Under the pieces are notes generated by a model, which was not told where the DNA came from, did no database searches, and was given only the letters and a program-made list of their open reading frames with translations. Both the position numbers and the translations under genes were made by a program. DNA of 5,187 bases. Source: Bacteroidales bacterium (GTDB taxonomy: Bacteria; Bacteroidota; Bacteroidia; Bacteroidales; UBA932). The stretch spans positions 1-5,187 of the forward strand of contig WRBG01000137.1 in the NCBI GenBank assembly GCA_009784635.1. Reading direction: 5' to 3'. Positions 1-4,859 of this stretch are shown here, one piece after another (position 1 is the stretch's first letter; each line of letters starts with the position of its first letter).

Positions 1-382
1 AAGTGATTGGGCCGGAACCGGGGTCGTATCCAAGAGCTTCTTTTAAAAAAAACGCAAATTCCTTGGAATAGCGTGTCCCTTCGGCTACCAAATCCCAGTG
101 TCGGAAATGGCTTTTGCCCGCTTCATCTATCCATCGGCGGCGACGCAGGTGAAGAACTACTTTCTTGTCGCGTAAGGGAAAGTCTTTTACCGTTGACTCT
201 TCATAAAAACCATTCGGGGACAGAGACTGTGCATTATCTCCAGCCGGTGGTTTGTTGGACTCGTCCAAATATAAATGTAGCGTGCCGTCTACCTCCTGTA
301 AATAAATTAACTCGAAATAATCAACTATCTCCGTTGGAAGTACATAACGCAAAAACTCTAATACTAATTCTTCCTTTGCCAT
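1..382 (-). CDS. ISAon1-type transposase, N-terminal region (partial, runs off the left edge)
   Basis: Translation from the ATG at 382-380 gives 127 codons without a stop, starting MAKEELVLEFLRYVLPTEIV. It has the layout I know from the N-region of ISAon1-family transposases in Bacteroidetes: a short helical start (LPTEIVDYFEL, about residues 15-25), a segment HLYLDESNKPP (about 36-46), a GFYEE...VKDFPLRDKKV stretch (about 58-73), a basic LRRRRW motif (about 77-82), and WDLVAEGTRYSKEFAFFLKE (about 94-113). In this family the N-region is usually a separate frame of roughly this length, and the catalytic DDE domain lies in a second frame downstream, which here would be left of the window. An 8-T, 4-A run at 52-41 (minus strand) sits near the end of the frame and could be a frameshift site. 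There is no Shine-Dalgarno sequence. The open frame on the opposite strand here is a shadow of this gene. Confidence 0.8.
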   Translation of the reverse strand, partial: MAKEELVLEFLRYVLPTEIVDYFELIYLQEVDGTLHLYLDESNKPPAGDNAQSLSPNGFYEESTVKDFPLRDKKVVLHLRRRRWIDEAGKSHFRHWDLVAEGTRYSKEFAFFLKEALGYDPGSGPIT

Positions 383-399
383 CGTTTTTACGGCAAAGA
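373..399 (-). promoter_or_regulatory. Hairpin occluding the transposase start codon
   Basis: On the minus strand CTTTGCC (398-392) pairs perfectly with GGCAAAG (380-374). The stem extends inward by a G-U and a U-A pair and outward by a U-G pair, giving about 10 pairs around a 7-base loop (AAAAACG). All three bases of the transposase ATG (382-380) are in the stem. The 5' arm overlaps the probable transposase -7 box, so a transcript begun at that promoter would lack it, whereas a transcript entering from the toxin gene would contain both arms. IS10 and IS50 are known to protect themselves from outside transcription in this way; applying the idea here is inference. Confidence 0.45.
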
Positions 400-401
400 T
401 A
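394..401 (-). promoter_or_regulatory. Candidate -7 box for the transposase
   Basis: The minus strand reads TATCTTTG, a match to the Bacteroidetes -7 consensus TAnnTTTG. It would place the start of transcription only a few bases before the ATG at 382. No TTTG lies at the usual 19-21 base distance upstream; the nearest TTTG is 12 bases away. The promoter is therefore incomplete or weak, as is common for transposase genes. Confidence 0.35.
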
Positions 402-440
402 CAATCTCATATCCAAACACAGGGTTTTGCCGGTGAGCCC

Positions 441-707
441 TTATTTGTAATGATACCGAAGTGTTAAGATATAAACTTCATCCTTTTTTTCGTCCACAAC
501 ATATATGATGCGGTGTTCCTCATTTATTCTGCGAGACCATTTGCCGGAAAGTTCATACCTAAGTTTTTCAGGCTTTCCTATTCCTGTAAAAGGGTGTGCA
601 ATAATATCACTTAGTAGGGCAGTTATTCTATTCATAACAGCCTTGTTTCCACTTTTCCTCCAATACTCAATATCTTCTTGGGCTTTTTCTGAGTATATTA
701 TTTCCAT
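441..707 (-). CDS. yoeB: YoeB family mRNA interferase toxin
   Basis: This 88-residue protein aligns along its full length with E. coli YoeB (84 residues), a RelE-fold endoribonuclease that binds the ribosomal A site and cleaves mRNA. Shared blocks include YSEKAQEDIEYW (about 5-16), GIGKPEKLRYELSGKWSRRINEEHR (about 42-66, cited by position) and the C-terminal LRYHYK. The residues matching the E. coli catalytic set are present: E47 (for E46), R66 (for R65), H86 (for H83) and Y87 (for Y84). The toxin therefore looks active. Its ATG lies 10 bases inside the end of the antitoxin gene, the usual antitoxin-first arrangement with translational coupling. The stop codon TAA (443-441) is immediately followed by the inferred insertion sequence end, yet the C-terminus is the normal one for the family, so the gene was not truncated. 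Sampled stretches are 32-40% GC by hand count, lower than the peptidase gene. Confidence 0.93.
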   Translation of the reverse strand: MEIIYSEKAQEDIEYWRKSGNKAVMNRITALLSDIIAHPFTGIGKPEKLRYELSGKWSRRINEEHRIIYVVDEKKDEVYILTLRYHYK

Positions 708-958
708 AGGTCTTCAATAGGTATGGCCTTCCCTTTCCCTTCATGTATCTCTCTTTCTGAATCTTTAATTCTCTGTATCATTGCAGGAGAGGCCATAAGA
801 TATTCCATTTCTTTCAAAGAATTATATTCATTTAGGGACATTACCACAACACTTGTGTTTGCCGGGCGGTGAATAACCAATGGTTCACAGTTATTTACCA
901 CACAGTCAAAATAATTCTTTAGGTTTTTTCTTAAATCTGTATAATTTGCCGTTCTCAT
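698..958 (-). CDS. yefM: YefM family antitoxin (Phd/YefM fold)
   Basis: This 86-residue protein starts MRTANYTDLRKNL, closely matching the E. coli YefM start MRTISYSEARQNL. It continues with PLVIHRPANTSVVVMSLNEY (about 26-45), the dimer and DNA-binding core, and a charged C-terminal tail with LMASPAMIQRIKDS and GKGKAIPIEDLW (about 54-85) that would wrap the toxin. The protein neutralises YoeB and, with it, binds the operon promoter. I chose the ATG at 958 because it matches the family start and lies just downstream of a complete promoter; a longer frame from 1030 would begin upstream of that promoter. The gene overlaps yoeB by 10 bases. The toxin-antitoxin pair is complete and looks functional, and its low GC content suggests an acquired module. 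Confidence 0.92.
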   Translation of the reverse strand: MRTANYTDLRKNLKNYFDCVVNNCEPLVIHRPANTSVVVMSLNEYNSLKEMEYLMASPAMIQRIKDSEREIHEGKGKAIPIEDLWK

Positions 959-976
959 ACTGTGGTTAATTTTTTG

Positions 977-1008
977 CAAAAATAAGTACATTTTTCTGTA
1001 CTTGCAAA
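977..1008 (-). promoter_or_regulatory. yefM-yoeB promoter (-33/-7 type)
   Basis: On the minus strand TTTG (1008-1005) is followed after 20 bases by TATTTTTG (984-977), a full match to the Bacteroidetes vegetative promoter TTTG-N19-21-TAnnTTTG. Transcription would begin near 970, leaving a leader of roughly a dozen bases before the antitoxin ATG at 958. The spacer holds an inverted repeat, given as a separate operator entry. The -7 box also lies inside a perfect 12-bp palindrome, TTTTTGCAAAAA (971-982). Confidence 0.7.
984..1003. promoter_or_regulatory. Inverted-repeat operator for YefM-YoeB autoregulation
   Basis: AAGTACA (984-990) and TGTACTT (997-1003) form a perfect 7-bp inverted repeat with a 6-base spacer. 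Each arm carries a GTAC core (986-989 and 998-1001), and the cores are 12 bp centre to centre. The E. coli yefM-yoeB operator is known to use TGTACA cores spaced 12 bp apart; here each arm matches that hexamer at 5 of 6 positions. The repeat fills the spacer between the -33 and -7 boxes, so bound repressor would block RNA polymerase. Confidence 0.65.
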
Positions 1009-1075
1009 TTTTTCTCGAAAAAAGTTGCACCTCACCGGAATCTCATGATTACCCCATCCCTTAAAACGGGCCGGT

Positions 1076-1108
1076 TTTGTTCCGGATATAATAAAAAACG
1101 TATATTTG
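1076..1108 (+). promoter_or_regulatory. Promoter of the M28 peptidase gene
   Basis: TTTG (1076-1079), a 21-base spacer and TATATTTG (1101-1108) match the Bacteroidetes promoter pattern, with the spacer at the long end. The -7 box ends only 5 bases before the peptidase ATG at 1114, so the transcript would be leaderless or nearly so. The 155-base gap between the antitoxin and peptidase starts holds this promoter and the divergent toxin-antitoxin promoter. Confidence 0.55.
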
Positions 1109-1113
1109 CGACT

Positions 1114-2688
1114 ATGAAAAAACTCCTTTTATTAAACTTAGCGTTCATTGTCTGTTTTTGGCAGTTGCATGGTCAAGGAAACATGAACACAGAGCGGACG
1201 CCTGTCCTTACCGCAGAGGAGGCCGCCTTTCTAAAGTTGCTGGATTATGACCGCGCCGAATATTTGGCTCAATACTTGGCCGAAGAAATCGGCAACAGGG
1301 TGGCCTTATCCCCCAGACGCGATATGGCCGCCGATTGGCTGATGTCCGAACTTGCTTCATATGGATATAATCCTTATATACAGGAGTTCGATTTTACTCT
1401 TAGCCAAAATGCCCAAACCGGTTGGGCAAAGAATACGATGGCTCCTACCAAAAACGGCTTGATATGGATTGACGGCAAACATTATGCCTATTATGGCGTT
1501 AGCTGGTCTGCCGAAACGGTGTACCGCTATGACCAAAGAGAGGAGTTGGAGATTACGGGCGCAGTGGTTGTGGTTTGGCAGGAGCAGTCGCAGGCTTTTG
1601 TACTGCCGCATGGCGACTATAGAGACAAAGCGGTATTTGTGACCATGGGCACCGTCAACACAGACGCGGCCCGAGCGATTATGCCTGCTGCCGCCCACAT
1701 CTACGAACTTAGCTTGACGCTACAAAACGCGGGCGCGGCGGCGGTGTTTTTCCAAACCCCTCCGCCAAGAAACAATCCGGTTAACGGCGCTGTTGGCGAT
1801 ACCAGCTATGGCCGTTTAGCCAATACCACTGACGGTACGGCCATCACCATTCCTGTGGGCACTACGCTGTATCATGAAACGGTCGGCATACTGCCCTTAC
1901 TGGATGAGGAGGCGAAAATTTCGCTCAATCTGTATACCAATAACGTGGGTAAGAACGTGATTGCAGCGCTTCCTTCGGCCACCGACAGCAAAAAGAGCGT
2001 TTATGTTACGGCGCACTACGACACCACCGGCAGCGGCCCCGGCATGAACGACAACGGCTCCGGAACGGTCATGTTATTAGAAATGGCGCGGGCTTTCAAA
2101 GGTTGGGATTTTGGATACAACATCGTATTTTTTTTCTGCGACTATGAGGAAGGCGGCCTGCGTGGGGCCTACGCTTTTTGCGCAGAAATGACCGAGGAGG
2201 AGCGGGAAAACTTTGTGGCCAACTACAACATGGATATGATTAGCACATCCCAGAAAGACTGTGTTCATTTCTTTTTGAACATCAGCGATATAGAACTGCG
2301 TCCCTACGCAACGCCGTTGACTGTTGACCAGCGCTTGATTCATGTGCCGGAGGCGGTTGAAATCGCAAAGAGGTACGATGTATTCAATCATTCCTATTTG
2401 GCGGGCCAAAAAGTCGGCTTTGATATGGAATTTTTCAATATTTGCTACGATACCACCACCGATCACTATGCCTTTGTGCGTTTTGGCAACGGCTACTATG
2501 CCAACCATACGAACATGATGAATGCGGTGGAATACGACTGGCGCCAAAACGAAAAAGGCACCGGTTTTGAAACGCTATACCACAAAGTCGGCGATACCTA
2601 TGCCAATAACTTCAATAAAGAGAGGCTGAAAATGGCAGGCAACTTAATCTCCTTAGCTATATATATTTCGGCTAAAGGGGCGTATTAG
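1114..2688 (+). CDS. Secreted M28 family zinc metallopeptidase with PA domain
   Basis: This 524-residue protein probably removes N-terminal residues from peptides outside the cytoplasm. Residues 1 to about 21 (MKK, then a hydrophobic run LLLLNLAFIVCFW, then LHGQ) form a Sec signal peptide with no lipobox. Residues of about 145-265 resemble a protease-associated (PA) domain inserted before the catalytic core (for example NAGAAAVFFQTP, 206-216). The core shows the M28 co-catalytic zinc set: H301 in TAHYDTT, D313 in GMNDNGSG, E345 and E346 in DYEEGGLRG (catalytic base and metal ligand), D374 in NYNMDMIS and H451 in TTDHYAF. All expected ligands are present. There is no C-terminal sorting domain of the type 9 secretion kind; the protein ends at AKGAY, so a periplasmic location is likely. 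The start at 1114 is chosen for the signal peptide; an in-frame ATG at 1045 would add 23 residues before it and lies upstream of the promoter. Its last 17 bases overlap the end of ubiX on the other strand. The peptide substrate cannot be told. Confidence 0.9.
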   Translation: MKKLLLLNLAFIVCFWQLHGQGNMNTERTPVLTAEEAAFLKLLDYDRAEYLAQYLAEEIGNRVALSPRRDMAADWLMSELASYGYNPYIQEFDFTLSQNAQTGWAKNTMAPTKNGLIWIDGKHYAYYGVSWSAETVYRYDQREELEITGAVVVVWQEQSQAFVLPHGDYRDKAVFVTMGTVNTDAARAIMPAAAHIYELSLTLQNAGAAAVFFQTPPPRNNPVNGAVGDTSYGRLANTTDGTAITIPVGTTLYHETVGILPLLDEEAKISLNLYTNNVGKNVIAALPSATDSKKSVYVTAHYDTTGSGPGMNDNGSGTVMLLEMARAFKGWDFGYNIVFFFCDYEEGGLRGAYAFCAEMTEEERENFVANYNMDMISTSQKDCVHFFLNISDIELRPYATPLTVDQRLIHVPEAVEIAKRYDVFNHSYLAGQKVGFDMEFFNICYDTTTDHYAFVRFGNGYYANHTNMMNAVEYDWRQNEKGTGFETLYHKVGDTYANNFNKERLKMAGNLISLAIYISAKGAY

Positions 2689-3256
2689 GCTCCCAGCGAT
2701 AACCGCCGTATTTTTTGGTAGCGCCGCAGAGGAAGAGAAGGCGGTCAATAAACGTATCAATCAGTGAATTGATGTCTTGGGGATGGTGGTAAAACGGGGG
2801 AGAAGCAGGGGCGATAGTGGCTCCGGCTTGGGCCAACAGGGTCATATTTTGCAAATGAATCAAGCTATAAGGCGACTCTCTGGGAACGAGTACCAAGGGG
2901 CGGCCTTCTTTGAGTTGTACGTCTGCGGCGCGGGTAATCAGATTGTCGGATATTCCATGCGCCATACGGGCCAAAGCGCCCATGCTGCAGGGAAGCACCA
3001 GCATGGAGTCGGCCGGATTGCTGCCCGATGCAAAAGGCGCCGAAAAGTCGTTGACATCCCAATAACACCATTGGGGGGCTTGAGGCAGGGGTTTTGCCCA
3101 TTCGTACTCCCAAACCTCCCTTGCATTTTTGGTCATTACAATAGACAGGTTGATGTCTGTTTGGCAGGATAATTTTTCGAGCAGACGGGCCGGATAGCAG
3201 GCCCCGCTGGCTCCGGTTATGGCCAGCAGTAGATGAAAAGGAGGAGAGGTGCTCAT
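2672..3256 (-). CDS. ubiX: UbiX family flavin prenyltransferase
   Basis: This 194-residue cytoplasmic protein should join a dimethylallyl group to reduced FMN, making the prenylated flavin cofactor used by UbiD-type decarboxylases. Visible motifs are the flavin-binding ITGASGA (13-19), VLPCSMGALARMAHG (87-101), ITRAADVQLKEGRPLVLVPRE (107-127, cited by position), and PPFYHHPQ (153-160). Residues known to matter in Pseudomonas UbiX all have counterparts at a constant offset of 13: R109, K116, R126, E127, Y156 and R172 for R122, K129, R139, E140, Y169 and R185. Length is normal. The ATG at 3256 overlaps the stop of the upstream ATPase-like gene as ATGA, and gives the usual short N-terminus before the flavin motif; a start at 3286 would lie inside that gene. 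No UbiD gene is in the window, so the decarboxylase it serves is unknown. Confidence 0.93.
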   Translation of the reverse strand: MSTSPPFHLLLAITGASGACYPARLLEKLSCQTDINLSIVMTKNAREVWEYEWAKPLPQAPQWCYWDVNDFSAPFASGSNPADSMLVLPCSMGALARMAHGISDNLITRAADVQLKEGRPLVLVPRESPYSLIHLQNMTLLAQAGATIAPASPPFYHHPQDINSLIDTFIDRLLFLCGATKKYGGYRWEPNTPL

Positions 3257-4386
3257 AAAGAGGGAATAAAGCGTTCTACAAACCAAATCTTGAATATCGG
3301 GTCCAAGAAGTGTGGTTTATTGCGGATAAATATCAAGATTTCCTTTTTCTCCAGCGCCGTTCGTACGCGGGTTACGTTGGCCGAAGAATGGAGTCCGTAG
3401 GTTTCGAGCGTCTGAGCCGTGCAAAACCGTTCGATGCCGTCCGTTACCGCTTTAAGAAAACTTATTTGGGGAACGGTTAAATCGTCTGTAAGAAGGCAAA
3501 AGCGATGGTGGAGTATGTCTAACAAATCCCTGTAGGCATCGGAGAACATAGAGTCGTTCATATAGCCTTTGGTGTTGATAAAGCAGATATGGGCAAAATA
3601 TTGGGTGTAAAAGGGATGTCCTCCCGTTGTTCGGAGCAGGGCTTCGGCCAAGTCGGGGGCAATGACCCTGCCCGCCTTGTGAAAACCCTTTATAATGTAG
3701 TCTTTAAACTGCTTTTCTTCTATGGGCGTAAGCGTAATGTGTTCAAAGGTTTTTTTCAAAATTTCCTTTGGTCCGCTCAATTCTCTGATGGCATTTACTT
3801 TGGATGCCGTTATCACATAGGTCGTCCGGCTCTGCCGCTTCCAGCCGTCAAGGGCCTTAATCAGTAGTCTATACCCATCTTCGAATCTGGCTACATTTTG
3901 AAAATCACTGATATGTATAATTAATCTTTCTTCAAAAAGATGGCAAAGCTGTTCGGGAAAGGCGAGTAACTCATCTGTTTGTTCTTTGGAGTGTATGGGG
4001 AGAAAGTCAAGGCGTATGTCATTCATTTTGCCCTCGTTTACATATACGGAGGGATTGTTTAGGGGGAGCATACGGGCGCAAAGATTCTTCCATTCGTCCA
4101 GCGTGTTTACAAAACTGCCGGCGGTTTGTTTGGTCAATGCAAAGAGGAGTTCAGGCCAACTGCGGAGGTTAAACAGGGGGATGTGGCATATTTTGGCGGG
4201 CGACTGCGTCTGTTGTATCTGCGTAAATACCTGATTGATAAGTGATTTTTTTCCGGAAAAGGGCGGCTCCACAATCATACTGTGCAGTCCTTTTTGCAGG
4301 TTGGCGCTCAGCCAGTTTACCTCTTGTTGCCGGCCAAAAAATTCTTCGCCTTTAAGCGGTCGGGTGTATATAAAAGGTGAATCCAT
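3253..4386 (-). CDS. P-loop ATPase-like protein with winged-helix C-terminus (degenerate Walker motifs)
   Basis: This 377-residue protein has the layout of the 'ATPase domain predominantly from Archaea' group of STAND-like P-loop proteins. It starts with F-x-GR-x-x-E (FFGRQQEV, 16-23), followed by a Walker A-like stretch EPPFSGKKSL (40-49), a Walker B-like IIHISDFQNVARF (156-168), a sensor-like VITASKVNAIREL (191-203), a lid region with TTGGHPFYTQY (253-263), and a winged helix ending DPIFKIWFVERF (362-373). The key motifs are altered. In Walker A the first Gly is Glu (E40) and the Thr/Ser after GK is Lys (K47), though K46 and a following S48 remain. In Walker B the usual DE is SD (160-161). 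ATP hydrolysis is therefore doubtful. I chose the ATG at 4386 because it gives the family-like start MDSPFIYTRPLKG; an upstream ATG at 4413 adds nine residues and lies across the candidate -7 box. It overlaps ubiX by ATGA, implying one transcript. Its function is unknown. Confidence 0.82.
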   Translation of the reverse strand: MDSPFIYTRPLKGEEFFGRQQEVNWLSANLQKGLHSMIVEPPFSGKKSLINQVFTQIQQTQSPAKICHIPLFNLRSWPELLFALTKQTAGSFVNTLDEWKNLCARMLPLNNPSVYVNEGKMNDIRLDFLPIHSKEQTDELLAFPEQLCHLFEERLIIHISDFQNVARFEDGYRLLIKALDGWKRQSRTTYVITASKVNAIRELSGPKEILKKTFEHITLTPIEEKQFKDYIIKGFHKAGRVIAPDLAEALLRTTGGHPFYTQYFAHICFINTKGYMNDSMFSDAYRDLLDILHHRFCLLTDDLTVPQISFLKAVTDGIERFCTAQTLETYGLHSSANVTRVRTALEKKEILIFIRNKPHFLDPIFKIWFVERFIPSL

Positions 4387-4406
4387 GTAAAAATTGTATG
4401 GGAATT

Positions 4407-4437
4407 TTTGCAAAGTTATGAATGTTTTTTATCTTTG
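4407..4437 (+). promoter_or_regulatory. rplU-rpmA-serS operon promoter
   Basis: TTTG (4407-4410), a 19-base spacer and TATCTTTG (4430-4437) are an exact match to the Bacteroidetes vegetative promoter with optimal spacing. Transcription would begin around 4442-4444, leaving a leader of about 85 nt before rplU. This is the best-formed promoter in the window, as expected for ribosomal protein genes. Confidence 0.78.
4411..4418 (-). promoter_or_regulatory. Candidate -7 box for the ATPase-like gene and ubiX
   Basis: The minus strand reads TAACTTTG, matching TAnnTTTG, about 25 bases before the ATG at 4386. The nearest upstream TTTG (4446-4443) is 24 bases away, longer than the usual spacer, so the promoter is weak or the match is chance. 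The box directly adjoins the -33 element of the divergent rplU promoter. Confidence 0.3.
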
Positions 4438-4440
4438 CAG

Positions 4441-4526
4441 CCCAAAATAAAAAGAGAAGATTGTTAAGCTCTTACAAGAGCTGCTCACAGGCAGACGCTT
4501 ACGGTCGAAACTAAATAATGTTTTTT
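4441..4526 (+). promoter_or_regulatory. rplU 5' leader with stem-loop (possible ribosomal protein leader)
   Basis: The leader contains a perfect 6-bp stem AGCTCT (4467-4472) and AGAGCT (4477-4482) closing the tetraloop TACA. A second pairing, CTGC (4481-4484) with GCAG (4491-4494), shares two bases with the first stem, so the two could be alternatives. No run of T follows, so this is not an intrinsic terminator. Ribosomal protein operons often carry leaders bound by their own product; that role is inferred here. No Shine-Dalgarno sequence precedes the start. Confidence 0.4.
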
Positions 4527-4853
4527 ATGTACGCAATTGTAGACATTGCAGGACAGCAATTTAAAGTCCAACAAGGAAAGAAAATTTTTGTACACCGCCT
4601 TCAGGCAGAGGAAGGTAGCTCCATTTCTTTAGATAAGGTGCTGCTGACGGATTTTGAGCAGGAAGTGCTGGTAGGGGCTCCCTATGTAGACGGAGCTATG
4701 GTAAAAGCCACCGTACTCGAACACCTAAAGGGCGAGAAGGTGATTGTATTTAAGAAGAAACGCCGTAAAGGTTATCAAAAAAAGAACGGACATCGCCAAT
4801 GCCTAACAAGGGTTCATATTGACGAAATTGTTTATACAAATAAAGAAAATTAG
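4527..4853 (+). CDS. rplU: 50S ribosomal protein L21
   Basis: This 108-residue protein matches L21, a 23S rRNA-binding protein of the large subunit, from end to end. It starts MYAIVDIAGQQFKV and carries the basic family signature VFKKKRRKGYQKKNGHRQ (74-91), the main rRNA contact, with EGSSISLDKVLL (29-40) and VLVGAPYVDGA (47-57) between. I chose the ATG at 4527 because L21 proteins normally begin M-Y-A-I-V; an in-frame ATG at 4518 would add only MFF and cannot be excluded without a Shine-Dalgarno sequence to decide. It is the first gene of an operon with rpmA, 6 bases downstream, and serS. Confidence 0.96.
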   Translation: MYAIVDIAGQQFKVQQGKKIFVHRLQAEEGSSISLDKVLLTDFEQEVLVGAPYVDGAMVKATVLEHLKGEKVIVFKKKRRKGYQKKNGHRQCLTRVHIDEIVYTNKEN

Positions 4854-4859
4854 ATAATT

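Larger units (their letters stand above)
1..440 (-). mobile_element. Insertion sequence, one end (ISAon1-like), partial
   Basis: The stretch holds an N-terminal transposase reading frame plus about 58 bases of upstream sequence, then meets the toxin stop codon directly. Read on the minus strand from 440, the outer sequence starts GGGCTCACCGGCAAAACCC, a plausible terminal inverted repeat because it begins with GGG and lies at the expected distance upstream of the transposase start. The other end of the element is outside the window, so neither the matching inverted repeat nor a target duplication can be checked, and the boundary at 440 is inferred. The assignment to an ISAon1-type element rests on recognising the transposase N-region, not on the terminal sequence. 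The element is oriented co-directionally with the toxin-antitoxin operon, so transcription from that operon would enter it. Confidence 0.55.

Noticed and set aside
7..450. Plus-strand open frame of 147 codons at the left end
   Set aside because: It lies opposite the recognisable transposase frame, crosses the insertion sequence end into the toxin gene, and its translation resembles no known family.
959..1030. Longer antitoxin start at 1030 adding 24 residues
   Set aside because: The added segment runs through the promoter and operator, and YefM proteins begin with M-R-T at the position used here.
1063..1078. AAAAC-GGGCCG-GTTTT as a terminator or operator
   Set aside because: Only five A/T-rich pairs close the loop; no gene ends just before it, and the T run is part of the -33 region of the peptidase promoter.
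1035..1085. CCGGAA (1035-1040) and TTCCGG (1080-1085) inverted repeat
   Set aside because: Six-base arms separated by 39 bases are expected by chance, and nothing else links them.
2128..2135. Run of eight T inside the peptidase gene as a phase-variation tract
   Set aside because: It encodes the conserved FFF before the DYEEGG motif, the frame is intact, and single T runs of this length are common.
1357..2547. Minus-strand open frames opposite the M28 peptidase (1357-1698 and 2077-2547)
   Set aside because: They are antisense to a gene with a full set of zinc ligands and show no family features of their own.
2777..3172. Plus-strand open frame opposite ubiX
   Set aside because: It mirrors the codons of ubiX; the translation is low in recognisable structure and lacks a promoter.
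4467..4482. rplU leader stem as an intrinsic terminator or attenuator
   Set aside because: The stem is followed by GCTCACAGG, not by a T run.
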